A DNA stretch of 64,000 nt from Amphiplicatus metriothermophilus. GTDB taxonomy: Bacteria; Pseudomonadota; Alphaproteobacteria; Caulobacterales; Parvularculaceae. Shown here piece by piece: positions 18,148-26,881 of the stretch. The notes beneath the pieces were generated by a model. It saw only the letters and a program-made list of their open reading frames with translations, was not told the DNA's origin and made no database searches. Each line of letters starts with the position of its first letter. Positions within the stretch are counted from its first letter, which is position 1. Location: NCBI RefSeq assembly GCF_900199215.1, contig NZ_FZQA01000001.1, positions 372,001 through 436,000 on the forward strand, given 5' to 3'. Both the position numbers and the translations under genes were made by a program.

Positions 18148-19008
18148 TCAGCTTTTCAGCTTATACCCGACGCGGAACAGCCGGTAGCACCAGACCGCGA
18201 GGACCGCGTTGACGCTCATGGTCGCGCCGACGCCGACCGTCGGGGCGGCCTCGTAAACGCCGGTGAAGCCGAAACGTAAGCCGTCGATGAGATAGAAGAC
18301 CGGGTTGAAATGGCTCGCGGTCAGAAAGGGCTCCGGCAGACTGCCGATGGCGTAGAACGTGCCCGACAGAAAGGTCAGCGGCGTGATGACGAAATTCGTC
18401 ACCGCCGCGAGCTGGTCGAACTTCTCCGCCCAGATCCCGCCCACGACGCCGAGCATGCCGAACATCAGCGCCGCGGCGAGCCCGAAATAGGCGATCGCCC
18501 AGGGTTCGGCGAGCTTCATCGAGGCGCCCGACAGCGCCATGAACCCTGCGCTCGTCAGGGCCGTGACGAACCCGACCAGAAGCCCGCGCGCGGCCGCGCC
18601 GACGACGAAGGCCACCGTCAGCTCCGACGGCGACAACGGCGGCATCAGCACGTCGACGATCGAGCCCTGCACCTTGCCGATGATGAGCGAGGAGGAGGAG
18701 TTGGCGAAAGCGTTCGACAGGATCGCCATCATGATGAGGCCCGGCGCCAGAAACTCCACATAGGGCACGCCGTGGACGACCGTGTCGGCCCGGCCGAAGG
18801 CCTGCATGAAGACGATGAGAAAAAGCAGAGTCGAGATGACCGGCGCGAAGATGGTCTGGAACGAGACCTTCATGAAGCGCCGGATCTCCTTGGCGATCAG
18901 CGTCTGAAGCCCGAGCCAGTTGACGGCGCCGAAGCGGCGCTCGCCGAATGCCGGCGCGCCCGACGGGGGCCGCGCCTCATGGGACTTCTGTTCAAGCGTG
19001 ACCGCCAT
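18148..19008 (-). CDS. ABC-2 type transporter permease
   Basis: Integral membrane subunit of an ABC exporter (286 aa, six predicted helices). Conserved features are the N-terminal amphipathic LIAKEIRRFMKV, PGLIMMAILSNAFANSSSS in the middle and the C-terminal NPVFYLIDGLRFGFTGVYE typical of the NodJ/YadH-like ABC-2 family. The ATG at 19008 follows GAGGACGAGCTC. No ATPase gene is adjacent on either side, so the nucleotide-binding partner must be encoded elsewhere, or the operon has been broken. The substrate is unknown; drugs, lipids or polysaccharides are transported by relatives. Confidence 0.87.
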   Translation of the reverse strand: MAVTLEQKSHEARPPSGAPAFGERRFGAVNWLGLQTLIAKEIRRFMKVSFQTIFAPVISTLLFLIVFMQAFGRADTVVHGVPYVEFLAPGLIMMAILSNAFANSSSSLIIGKVQGSIVDVLMPPLSPSELTVAFVVGAAARGLLVGFVTALTSAGFMALSGASMKLAEPWAIAYFGLAAALMFGMLGVVGGIWAEKFDQLAAVTNFVITPLTFLSGTFYAIGSLPEPFLTASHFNPVFYLIDGLRFGFTGVYEAAPTVGVGATMSVNAVLAVWCYRLFRVGYKLKS

Positions 19009-19037
19009 GAGCTCGTCCTCGCATGCGTCCTCCCGAG

Positions 19038-19088
19038 CGCCGGGCCCCAAACGCCGGGCCCCAAACGCCGGGCCCCAAACGCCGGGCC
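19038..19088. repeat. 14-bp tandem repeat (3.6 copies)
   Basis: Three identical copies of CGCCGGGCCCCAAA followed by a partial CGCCGGGCC. The unit contains the palindrome GGGCCC. Head-to-tail identity suggests slippage expansion. It lies just upstream of the ABC-2 permease and could affect its expression. Confidence 0.9.
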
Positions 19089-19128
19089 GATGTGGGGCGC
19101 CGGGGCTGGCAGGTCAAGAAACCCGGTT

Positions 19129-19137
19129 TTTTCCACA
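19129..19137 (+). promoter_or_regulatory. DnaA-box-like 9-mer upstream of gcrA
   Basis: TTTTCCACA differs by one base from the consensus TTATCCACA and lies ~200 bases before the gcrA start. In Caulobacter DnaA activates gcrA transcription, which makes the site worth noting; a single near-match is weak support. Confidence 0.3.
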
Positions 19138-19338
19138 GGGGTAGGGCCGCGCCTGCGGATATCGGCCCTACCACATATTGTGGCCGTACTTCTGTGCAAA
19201 AATACGCCCCGGCGCCATATTGTATTTTAGCCACATCGAGCTACTATATCTTGGCGCTCGGAGGGGCGCGGTTGGTAGATTTCACTACATATTGTTTTAC
19301 GGGGCGACAGCCCTGCCAAAAAACGAGGAGCGGGCGCG

Positions 19339-19854
19339 ATGGCTTGGAACGATGAACGGGTCGAGCTCTTGAAGAAGCTGTGGGCGGAAGGGCTGTCGGC
19401 GAGCCAGATCGCCTCGCGCATGGGCGGGGTCACGCGCAACGCGGTCATCGGCAAGGTCCACCGTCTGGGCCTGTCCGGCCGCGCCACCCCGGCCAAGCCC
19501 CAGCGCGGCTGCCGTCATCACGAGGGCGACGTCGAGGACGCCCGGCTGCTGGGCGAAGAGCCGCCGATGAAGCCGATCATTCCGGAGCCGGAATTCGCCG
19601 CGCCGGTGGTGCTCGAAGGCGGCGATCTGGCCACCGTCGCCACCCTCAAGGGCAATATGTGCAAATGGCCGATCGGCGACCCGACGAGCGACGACTTCCA
19701 CTTCTGCGGACAGCCCACGCCGGCGGGCAAGTCCTACTGCCCCTATCACGCCCATCTCGCCTTCCAGCCGTCGGCCCAGCGCCGCCCGGAGCGCCGTCCC
19801 GAGCCGGCGCGGCTCGCGCCGTCCGAGGCCCATCGCCGCCGCGCCGCGGGATGA
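19339..19854 (+). CDS. gcrA: cell-cycle regulator GcrA
   Basis: Alphaproteobacterial transcription factor that binds sigma-70 RNA polymerase and activates promoters at CcrM-methylated GANTC sites, coordinating replication and division. 171 aa. The N-terminal DNA-binding domain (MAWNDERVELLKKLWAEGLS, then ASRMGGVTRNAVIGKVHRLG, residues 1-45) is nearly canonical, followed by SGRATPAKP. The C-terminal RNAP-binding domain contains NMCKWPIGDP and FHFCGQPTPAGKSYCPYHAHLAF with conserved Cys/His. The linker and tail are Arg/Pro-rich. RBS GAGGAGCGGGCG precedes the ATG. A strong terminator follows. Confidence 0.97.
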   Translation: MAWNDERVELLKKLWAEGLSASQIASRMGGVTRNAVIGKVHRLGLSGRATPAKPQRGCRHHEGDVEDARLLGEEPPMKPIIPEPEFAAPVVLEGGDLATVATLKGNMCKWPIGDPTSDDFHFCGQPTPAGKSYCPYHAHLAFQPSAQRRPERRPEPARLAPSEAHRRRAAG

Positions 19855-19880
19855 CAAGGCGAGCGGTCCTTCCGGAATCG

Positions 19881-19907
19881 AAAAGCCCGCCGCCCGGCGG
19901 GCTTTTT
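19881..19907 (+). terminator. rho-independent terminator of gcrA
   Basis: AAAAGCCCGCC / GGCGGGCTTTTT hairpin with a 4-base GCCC loop and a five-T run, 26 bases after the gcrA stop. The A-run on the other side could let it act for the convergent minus-strand gene as well. Confidence 0.93.
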
Positions 19908-20004
19908 CACGTCGACCGGCGTGCGCAGGCGGATGCGTCGCGTCTTTCAGCATCTGGCCCAGGGGCGTTTCCTTGGAAGCTGCGTCCTTAAAACAGAACC
20001 GCTA

Positions 20005-20436
20005 TCAGCAAATCTCCGCGGCCTCCCTTCCCGACGCAATCACGGTGACGGCGCCAGTTTCTTTGTTGACCGCATAATAGGTCCAAGAGCCATCCGGAAA
20101 CTCCGCATAGTAATAAACATTGTGCGAATCTTCGCCCACCCAAGTGACCGTCGGCCCGCCGCAATCTGAAGCAGAAGCGCCAGAACGCACTGCCAGCGGC
20201 GCGTCCGCTAGACCGTATGTCTGCATTGAGACAAGACGGTTGGCCTCATAAATCAAGATCGCGTAACCTGTTAATTGGCCATCTTTGAATACGGGGGCAT
20301 TGTATTCGCCAATTTTAAACTGCTTCAGCCGTTCCTGAACTTTCTGTGGCAGCATTTCCAGATTTGGCGCAGACAACGCCGGCGGCGAAACGCTCGCTAG
20401 TCCCATGAGCAAAAGGAGCAACCACAGTAAATGCAT
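20005..20436 (-). CDS. low-GC secreted hypothetical protein
   Basis: Unrecognised protein of 143 aa. The start at 20436 gives a clear Sec signal peptide (MHLLWLLLLLMGLASVSPPA, cleavage near ALSA-P). The mature part is ~120 aa, mixed alpha/beta, with two cysteines (ASDCGGP and the C-terminal residue) that may pair in the periplasm, and aromatic strands VYYYAEFPDGSWTYYAV. Base composition is visibly lower in GC (about half) than in every neighbour (about two thirds), and it uses codons such as ATT, TTG and AAA that are rare nearby, which suggests recent acquisition. It follows phoB on the same strand after ~50 bases; AAAGGCTCTTCC is a modest RBS. Confidence 0.7.
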   Translation of the reverse strand: MHLLWLLLLLMGLASVSPPALSAPNLEMLPQKVQERLKQFKIGEYNAPVFKDGQLTGYAILIYEANRLVSMQTYGLADAPLAVRSGASASDCGGPTVTWVGEDSHNVYYYAEFPDGSWTYYAVNKETGAVTVIASGREAAEIC

Positions 20437-20486
20437 GGAAGAGCCTTTTGAGTATTTGGGTATTTCAACTTTTACGGTAATGTCTA

Positions 20487-21179
20487 TCACGATTGCGCGT
20501 CAAGCGCATAGCCCGCCGAGCGCACCGTGCGGATCGGATCGCCCTGATTGTACTTGTTGAGCGCCTTGCGCAGGCGGCCGATATGCACGTCGACGGTCCT
20601 GACCTCCACGAACACGTCGGAGCCCCAGACGGCGTTGAGAAGCTGCTCGCGGGAGAACACCCGGCCGGGATGCTGGATCAGATGATCGAGCAGACGGAAC
20701 TCGGTGGGCCCGAGATGGATCTCCTTGCCGTCGCGCCAGACCCGATGGGCGGTGCGGTCGACCTTGATGTCGCCATGCGTGACCTCGTCCTGCACGAGGC
20801 CCGGCCGGATGCGGCGCAGCACCGCGCGCACCCGCGCGATCAGCTCGTTGGTGGAGAACGGCTTGGTGATGTAGTCGTCGGCGCCGATTTCGAGGCCGCG
20901 GATGCGGTCGGCCTCTTCCGAGCGGGCGGTCAGCATGATGACCGGCAGGTTCTTCGTCTCGGGCCGGGCGCGGATCTGTCGGCAGACCTCGATGCCGGAA
21001 AGGTTCGGCAGCATCCAGTCGAGGATCACGATATCGGGCTGGCTTTCGTCGATCTTGATGAGCGCCTCTTCGCCGTCGGAAGCGACCGTCGCGTCGAAAT
21101 TCTCCTTCTTGAGATTGTATTCGAGGAGGGTCGCCAGCGCTTCTTCGTCTTCCACCACCAGAACGCGGGTGTTCGCCAT
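20487..21179 (-). CDS. phoB: phosphate regulon response regulator PhoB
   Basis: OmpR-family response regulator (230 aa) that activates phosphate-starvation genes once phosphorylated by PhoR. The receiver domain (1-120) has the acidic pocket EDEE (10-13), phospho-acceptor Asp54 in VILDWMLP and the LTARSEEADRI switch. The winged-helix domain (~130-228) contains LGPTEFRLLDHLIQHPGRVFS... and VRTVDVHIGRLRKAL with ...IRTVRSAGYALD. The GGAGACGGCG before the ATG is a plausible RBS. It lies downstream of phoU, 15 bases apart. Confidence 0.97.
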   Translation of the reverse strand: MANTRVLVVEDEEALATLLEYNLKKENFDATVASDGEEALIKIDESQPDIVILDWMLPNLSGIEVCRQIRARPETKNLPVIMLTARSEEADRIRGLEIGADDYITKPFSTNELIARVRAVLRRIRPGLVQDEVTHGDIKVDRTAHRVWRDGKEIHLGPTEFRLLDHLIQHPGRVFSREQLLNAVWGSDVFVEVRTVDVHIGRLRKALNKYNQGDPIRTVRSAGYALDAQS

Positions 21180-21194
21180 CGCCGTCTCCTTGCG

Positions 21195-21935
21195 CTACGC
21201 GGACCGGCCGCCGCCGCGATTCTCCGTGTCGGGCGCAGGCACCTTCGTCAGCGAGGTTTCATCGCCTTTCGGGCGCTCATGAACAAGAGCCGAGCCTGTC
21301 AGCAGAAAATGAACGGCTTCGGCGATGTTGGTCGCGTGATCGCCCACGCGCTCGAAATTCTTGGCGATGAAGACGAGATGGGTGCAGGCGTTGACCTGGC
21401 CGGGGTCTTCCATCATCGCCAGCAGGATTTCGCGGAAAACGGAATTGTAAAGCTCGTCGAGCTCGTCGTCGCCGCCCCAGACGGCCTTGGCCGCGGCCAG
21501 GTTGCGCGCATTGTAGGCGTTGAGGATGTCGGCGATCTGGCGCAGGCTTTCCCGGCCCATGCGCGCCACGCCCGAATAGGGCCGCGGCGGCGGCTCGCGG
21601 CTGACGACCAGCGTGCGCTTGGCGACGTTCTTGGCGAGATCGCCCACGCGCTCGAGCTCGCCGGCGACCTTCATGAAGGTCATCACCTCGCGCAGCTGCG
21701 CGGCGGCGAGCGGCCCGCGCGACAGCAGCGCCATGACCTTGGTCTCGACAAGCTGATGAAAGGCGTCCACGCGCTGGTCGGCGGCGATGATGCGCTCGGC
21801 CGCGCCGACGTCGCGGCGCTCGAACGCGCTGATCGATTCGGCGAGCTGGCTCTCGACGAGACCCGCCATCTGGGCGAGGTCGATTTCGAGGGCGCGCATG
21901 GGTTCCGGCGGACGCGACTGTCCGGCAAGATTCAT
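21195..21935 (-). CDS. phoU: phosphate signalling protein PhoU
   Basis: Negative regulator linking the Pst transporter to PhoR (246 aa). Two PhoU repeats of three helices each are visible; metal-binding signatures are ELERVGDLAKNVAKR (~93-107) and FERVGDHATNIAEAV (~195-209), the classic E/DxxxD pairs. The C-terminal ~25 residues are a disordered tail. It normally follows pstB; here it directly follows phoR with a 91-base gap and no pst genes, so it must act with a transporter encoded elsewhere. It is upstream of phoB on the same strand. Confidence 0.96.
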   Translation of the reverse strand: MNLAGQSRPPEPMRALEIDLAQMAGLVESQLAESISAFERRDVGAAERIIAADQRVDAFHQLVETKVMALLSRGPLAAAQLREVMTFMKVAGELERVGDLAKNVAKRTLVVSREPPPRPYSGVARMGRESLRQIADILNAYNARNLAAAKAVWGGDDELDELYNSVFREILLAMMEDPGQVNACTHLVFIAKNFERVGDHATNIAEAVHFLLTGSALVHERPKGDETSLTKVPAPDTENRGGGRSA

Positions 21936-22026
21936 GATGTCTGCGTTCCTTTCCCGCCCCCGCGCCCGGCGGCGGACGGCCTGTGTGCGCTTCTTTTATG
22001 ACAAATTCTTGTCCCGCGCAGCCGCT

Positions 22027-23469
22027 TTAGCGCATTTTTTGCGCCTCGTTCGGACCCGCCGCCGAGACGGCGCCGGCGCGCCCGTTCGCGGCGCGGAAAT
22101 AGCAGGTGAAGGCCGTGCCCGCGGCGAGCCGGCTTTCGATCTGCAGCCCGCCTTTGTGGCGGTTGACGATATGCTTGACGATGGCGAGCCCGAGCCCCGT
22201 GCCGCCGCGCTTGCGGCTGCGCTCGACATTGACCCGGTAGAAACGTTCGGTGAGCCGCGGCAGATCCGCGCGTTCGATACCCGGTCCGAAGTCGCGCACC
22301 TGCACATAGACGAGCGAGTCGGGATCGATCATCCGGCGCGCGGCGAGCGCGACGGCGCTGTCGCCGGCCCGATGCGCGATCTCGCCTTCGCCGGCCAGCG
22401 CCGGCGCGGGCCCGCGGCCGACGCGCACTTTCACCAGCGCCGGCTCGCCGCCGTATTTCACCCCGTTGTCGATGAGATTCTGGATCGCCTGAAACAGCTC
22501 GTCGCGGTCGCCCTGGATGACGAACGATCCGTGTCCGTCCTGTTCGAAATCGACGATCGCGCCGGACTGCTCCAGCAGAGGCGCGAGGCTTTCGATCACG
22601 TCCCGCGCGATCTCGCCCAGATCGACCTCGCCGACGGGCGGGACATGCTCGTGCAGCTCGATGCGCGACAGCGACATGAGATCGGCGACGAGCCGCTGCA
22701 TCCGCTCGGCCTGGGCCTGCATGATGCCCAAAAAACGCTCGCGCGCTTCTTCATCGGCGCGCGCCGGCCCGCGCAGGGTCTCGATGAAGCCGACGAGCGA
22801 GGCGAGCGGCGTTCTCAGCTCATGGCTGGCGCTGGCGATGAAATCGGCGCGCATCTGTTCGAGCCTGCGCTCGCTCGTCAGGTCACGGATGAAGACGAGC
22901 GCCCTGGACGCGTCCTTCGCGTCGTCGAGCGGCGCGACGAACGCCCGGCAGGAGCGCTCGACTCCGCCGGCCGTCGCGAAATCGACCGAGTGGGCGGGCT
23001 TCTCGCCGGCGACCACCGCCTCGACCGCTTCGAACACGGAAGGCGCGCGCAGCACCGCGGCGAAATGCCGACCCTCGGCGTTGTTTGAGCCGATGAACTC
23101 CGCCGCCGCCGCATTGGCGAGCTCGATCACCCCGTCGCGGTCGACGATAAAAATCGGATCCGGCAGGGCGAGCGCGACCCCGCGCGCGAGCCGCAGGGTC
23201 GACAGCTCCGCCTCGCGCGCGCCGAGCTCTGCGTCGATGACGCGCTGGACCGGCTCGGCCCACAGCCTGCCGGAGGAAAAGCGATAGCGCACCGCCAGCG
23301 CCGCCACATAGGCGATGAAGGCGAGCAGCGGCAGCTCCCACGAAGCGAGCCGGCCGAGCATGAACACGGCGGCGATTCCAGCCGCGATGGCGACTGACCA
23401 GGTGAAATCCCGCGAACGCGCCCGCGCCGCGGTTTTTCGAATGGTCGTCGCCAGATCTTCCTGTTCCAT
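22027..23469 (-). CDS. phoR: phosphate regulon sensor histidine kinase PhoR
   Basis: Membrane histidine kinase of 480 aa that phosphorylates PhoB. Two N-terminal transmembrane helices (~23-40 and 45-61) with almost no periplasmic loop precede a PAS domain (~95-200: LPDPIFIVDRDGVIELANAA). The HisKA box ASASHELRTPLASL holds His216, and the ATPase domain has NLIDNGVKYGG (N box), VRDFGPGIERADLPRLTERFYR (as two motifs) and GTGLGLAIVKHI (G2). The ATG at 23469 was chosen because it begins just before the first membrane helix; longer frames run into a low-quality sequence. Gene order phoR-phoU-phoB on the minus strand. Confidence 0.94.
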   Translation of the reverse strand: MEQEDLATTIRKTAARARSRDFTWSVAIAAGIAAVFMLGRLASWELPLLAFIAYVAALAVRYRFSSGRLWAEPVQRVIDAELGAREAELSTLRLARGVALALPDPIFIVDRDGVIELANAAAAEFIGSNNAEGRHFAAVLRAPSVFEAVEAVVAGEKPAHSVDFATAGGVERSCRAFVAPLDDAKDASRALVFIRDLTSERRLEQMRADFIASASHELRTPLASLVGFIETLRGPARADEEARERFLGIMQAQAERMQRLVADLMSLSRIELHEHVPPVGEVDLGEIARDVIESLAPLLEQSGAIVDFEQDGHGSFVIQGDRDELFQAIQNLIDNGVKYGGEPALVKVRVGRGPAPALAGEGEIAHRAGDSAVALAARRMIDPDSLVYVQVRDFGPGIERADLPRLTERFYRVNVERSRKRGGTGLGLAIVKHIVNRHKGGLQIESRLAAGTAFTCYFRAANGRAGAVSAAGPNEAQKMR

Positions 23470-23569
23470 GCCCGCTCGCGCCGCCCGCACAAAGCGCGCA
23501 AGATTAGGCGGCCCGCCATAAGACGGCAACCGCCCGGCTTCGGCGCGGTCGAAAACGCCCCGCCGGCCC

Positions 23570-25348
23570 CTAACGCGCCTTCTCCGCCGCGATCCAGGCG
23601 TCGATCTTCGCTTCGAGCACGGACAATGGAACCCCGCCGTTTTCCAGCACGGCGTCATGGAAGCGGCGCAGATCGAAGTCCGGCCCCAGCGCCCTGGCGG
23701 CCCGCGCGCGCAGCTCCTTCAGCTTCAGCTCGCCGATCTTGTAGGCGAGCGCCTGGCCGCCATTGCCGATATAGCGGTCGACCTCGGCGCGGATGTTATG
23801 CTCGGAAAGCGCCGTGTTCTCGGCCATGAAGGCGATCGCCCGATCGCGCGACCAGCCCTTGGCGTGCAGCCCCGTATCGACCACCAGCCTGCAGGCCCGC
23901 CACATCTCGTAAGACAGCCGGCCGAAATTCGAATAGGGGTCCTGATAAAAGCCGATGTCGAGGCCGAGACTCTCGGCGTAAAGACCCCAGCCTTCGACGA
24001 AGGCGGTGAAGAAGGTGTATTTGCGGAACTCGGGCAGGTCGAGCTCCTGGGCGAGCGCGATCTGGAAGTGATGGCCCGGCACGGCCTCGTGCAGGGTCAG
24101 GGCCTCGATCTCGTAAAGCGGGCGGGTGTCGAGTTTCGAGGTATTGACGCGATAGACGCCCGCGCGGCTTCCGTCGCCGGCGGGGCGCTCGTAATAGGCC
24201 GTAGTCGTCGCTTCGGCGATGTCCTCAGGCACCGGCTTAACGGTATAGGGCATCCGCGGGAAGCGGGTGAAGAGCTTGGGCATCTCGCCGTCGGCCTTCT
24301 TGGCGACATAGGCGTTCTTCTCCAGAAGCTCCGCCTCGGACTTGGCGTAAAAGCGCGGGTCGGAGCGCAGAAATTCCTGGAACTCCTCGAACGACCCCTC
24401 GAAGCCCGACTCGGCGATCACCGCCTCCATCTCCTTGCGGATGCGCGCGACTTCTTTGAGGCCGATGTCGTGAATCGCGTCCGGAGTCAGCGCCGTCGTC
24501 GTGAATTGCCGCGTACGGAAAGCGTAGTAGTCCGCGCCGTCGGGCAGGTCGGAAAGCCCCACGGTCTCGCGGCAGGCGGGCGCGTATTCCTGTCGATAGA
24601 AATCGCCGAAGCCGGCGACGGCGGGAACGACCTCGCGCTCGATCACGCGCGCGGCCTCGTTCTTCAGCCGCCGCCAGTCGCGCTCGGGAATGGTTTGCGG
24701 GCGGTTTTCGAAGGGCTTGAAGAGGACGCTTTCCTCAGCCGCGTCGACGACATGGAAATCAATCGACTTCTCGTAGCCTTCCATGATGACGCAGGGCTGG
24801 GTCCAGCCGGCTTCGACGCCCGCGCGCAGGCGCTCCTTGACCTGATCGACATAGGCCGGCGCGACGCGCAGGCGCGCGATATAGCTTTCATAGTCGGCCT
24901 TGGTGAGGAAAGGCAGGCGGTCCGGCAGGTTAGCCAGAAACGTATGCGGCCCGCCGCGCCCGGAGATGACGAGATATTTGCCGCCATATTGCGCCGCTTC
25001 GACGTCCTGCGCGAGATCGAGGCGCAAAAGGTCGCGATTGAGCCGTTCTTCCGCGCTCAGCGCATCCGCGTCGAGCGCGTCGAGGCGCGCGACGAATTCG
25101 CGCGCCTTCTCGACGGAAGCCTCATAGGCTTCGAGGGAAGCGTCGGGGAGCCGGTCGTCATAGTCGCGCACGCCCAGCGAGGTGGCGAAGACCGGATTCT
25201 CCTCGAGCATCCAGGCCCAGTGATCGTCGAGGATGTCCTGCAGCGCTTCAGAGGCGCTTTCCTGCGCGCCCGCCGGCGCCATGACCGCCGCGCCGACCGT
25301 GAAGATCATGGCCGCGACGCCGGCCGCGAGACTATTTCCTGACAGCAT
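23570..25348 (-). CDS. DUF885 family secreted metallopeptidase-like protein
   Basis: 592-aa protein of the DUF885 family, related to zinc carboxypeptidases/M32-M2-like folds. An N-terminal signal peptide ends near APAGA-QE (~28). The zinc-binding motif HEAVPGHH is at residues 420-427, followed by FVEGWGLYAESLG (~450), which supplies the third ligand in relatives, and YGNGGQALAYKIGEL-like sequence near the end. Helical throughout. Probably a periplasmic or outer-membrane-associated peptidase active on small peptides; substrate unknown. It stands alone, with RBS GGGAGGAACGGCGTCC. Confidence 0.85.
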   Translation of the reverse strand: MLSGNSLAAGVAAMIFTVGAAVMAPAGAQESASEALQDILDDHWAWMLEENPVFATSLGVRDYDDRLPDASLEAYEASVEKAREFVARLDALDADALSAEERLNRDLLRLDLAQDVEAAQYGGKYLVISGRGGPHTFLANLPDRLPFLTKADYESYIARLRVAPAYVDQVKERLRAGVEAGWTQPCVIMEGYEKSIDFHVVDAAEESVLFKPFENRPQTIPERDWRRLKNEAARVIEREVVPAVAGFGDFYRQEYAPACRETVGLSDLPDGADYYAFRTRQFTTTALTPDAIHDIGLKEVARIRKEMEAVIAESGFEGSFEEFQEFLRSDPRFYAKSEAELLEKNAYVAKKADGEMPKLFTRFPRMPYTVKPVPEDIAEATTTAYYERPAGDGSRAGVYRVNTSKLDTRPLYEIEALTLHEAVPGHHFQIALAQELDLPEFRKYTFFTAFVEGWGLYAESLGLDIGFYQDPYSNFGRLSYEMWRACRLVVDTGLHAKGWSRDRAIAFMAENTALSEHNIRAEVDRYIGNGGQALAYKIGELKLKELRARAARALGPDFDLRRFHDAVLENGGVPLSVLEAKIDAWIAAEKAR

Positions 25349-25492
25349 GGACGCCGTTCCTCCCTTGCTTGTTCTTATCCGGGCATCGCATCTTACCGGC
25401 CGTCGCGCGCGCCGGAAGAGGCGAAGCCGCCAAATTGCGCCCGCCGCGCGCGATCTTGCTCGAAAGAATCGCCGGAAAGCGGCGAAGATCGC

Positions 25493-26830
25493 TCAACCTG
25501 CGCGTTCCGCCCACAGATCATAGGCGTCGGCGGCGACGACCCGCGCGCGCACCACGTCGCCGGGGCGAAGGCCGGTCTCGCCCTCGAGGATGACCGCGCC
25601 GTCGATCTCAGGCGCGTCGGCGTAGGAGCGCCCCACGGCCCCATCCTCGTCGACGGCGTCGATGAGAACGTCGAGCGCGCGCCCGACCCAGCCGGCGAGA
25701 ATCTCGGCGGAGATCGCCTGCTGCGTCTCCATGAAGCGAGCGTAGCGTTCTTCCTTCACTTCCTCCGGGACTTGATCGGGCAGCGCGTTCGCGCTCGCGC
25801 CTTTCACGGGCTCGAACCGGAAGCACCCGACCCGCAACAGCCGCGCGGCCTTGAGCCATTCCAGGAGAAACGCGAAATCCTCCTCCGTCTCGCCGGGAAA
25901 GCCGACGATGAAGGACGACCGGATGACGAGGTCCGGACAGATGCTCCGCCAGCGTTCTATCTGCTCAAGGGTCTTTTCCTGACTCGCCGGCCGGCGCATG
26001 GCCTTGAGGATTTTCGGGCTCGCGTGCTGAAACGGGATGTCGAGATAGGGGAGAATCTTTCCCTCCGCCATCAGCGGGATCGCCGCGTCGACATGCGGAT
26101 ACGGATAAACATAATGAAGGCGCGTCCAGACGCCGAGCTCGCCCAATCCGCGCGCGAGATCGACAAACCGGGTCTCGTAGCGCGCGCCGCGCCACTCATA
26201 GGGGGCGTATTTGACATCGACGCCGTAGGCGGAGGTGTCCTGCGAGATGACGAGCAGCTCCTTGACGCCGGCTGCGACGAGCCTTTCGGCTTCTTTCAGC
26301 ACGGCGTCGACGCGCCGGCTTTGCAGCTTTCCGCGCATCGAAGGAATGATGCAGAAGCTGCATGTGTTGTTGCAGCCTTCGGAAATCTTCAGATAGGCGT
26401 AATGGCGCGGGGTCAGGCGAATTCCCTGCGGCGGGACGAGGTCGAACAGCGGATCGTGCGCTGGCGGAACGGCGGCGCGCACCGCCTCCATCACCGCCTC
26501 ATACTGATGCGGGCCGGTGACCGACAGCACCTTCGGATGCGTCGCGCGAATGAGATCGGCCTCCGCGCCGAGACAGCCGGTGACGATGACGCGCCCGTTC
26601 TCGGCGATCGCCTCGCCGATCGCCTCAAGGGACTCCGCCCGCGCCGTGTCGAGAAAGCCGCAGGTGTTCACGAGCACCGCGTCCGCGCCCTGATAGTCGG
26701 GCGCGATCTCATAGCCTTCCGCGCGCAGGCGCGTCAGGATGCGTTCGGAATCGACGAGCGCCTTCGGGCAGCCGAGGCTGACGATGCCGATTTTCGGCGC
26801 CTTTAGGGCTTTCAGGACGGCGGAGCTCAT
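25493..26830 (-). CDS. rimO: ribosomal protein S12 methylthiotransferase RimO
   Basis: Radical-SAM enzyme adding a methylthio group to the conserved Asp of ribosomal protein S12. 445 aa, full length. The N-terminal UPF0004 domain has three cluster cysteines ([24 protein letters not shown]). The radical-SAM motif [15 protein letters not shown] (Cx3Cx2C) is at ~153, [15 protein letters not shown] follows, and a C-terminal TRAM domain (~378-445) includes [26 protein letters not shown] and VKGASAN distinguish it from MiaB. Confidence 0.96.
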   Translation of the reverse strand: MSSAVLKALKAPKIGIVSLGCPKALVDSERILTRLRAEGYEIAPDYQGADAVLVNTCGFLDTARAESLEAIGEAIAENGRVIVTGCLGAEADLIRATHPKVLSVTGPHQYEAVMEAVRAAVPPAHDPLFDLVPPQGIRLTPRHYAYLKISEGCNNTCSFCIIPSMRGKLQSRRVDAVLKEAERLVAAGVKELLVISQDTSAYGVDVKYAPYEWRGARYETRFVDLARGLGELGVWTRLHYVYPYPHVDAAIPLMAEGKILPYLDIPFQHASPKILKAMRRPASQEKTLEQIERWRSICPDLVIRSSFIVGFPGETEEDFAFLLEWLKAARLLRVGCFRFEPVKGASANALPDQVPEEVKEERYARFMETQQAISAEILAGWVGRALDVLIDAVDEDGAVGRSYADAPEIDGAVILEGETGLRPGDVVRARVVAADAYDLWAERAG

Positions 26831-26881
26831 GGCGCGCGCCTATAGCGCAGGGACGGGCGCGACAAAAGCGAAACCCGCGCG

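Larger units (their letters stand above)
19009..19338. other. gcrA/permease divergent intergenic region
   Basis: 330 bases without a gene between two divergently transcribed genes. It has a GC-rich 14-base tandem repeat near the permease (19038-19088), a DnaA-box-like 9-mer (19129-19137), and an AT-rich segment (~19160-19310) with CCACATATTGTGG (19171-19183) and two further CATATTG copies. The AT-rich part most likely carries the gcrA promoter. No GANTC site was noticed in it. Confidence 0.6.

Noticed and set aside
19038-19088. 14-bp repeat as a CRISPR array
   Set aside because: The units are directly adjacent without spacers; a simple tandem repeat.
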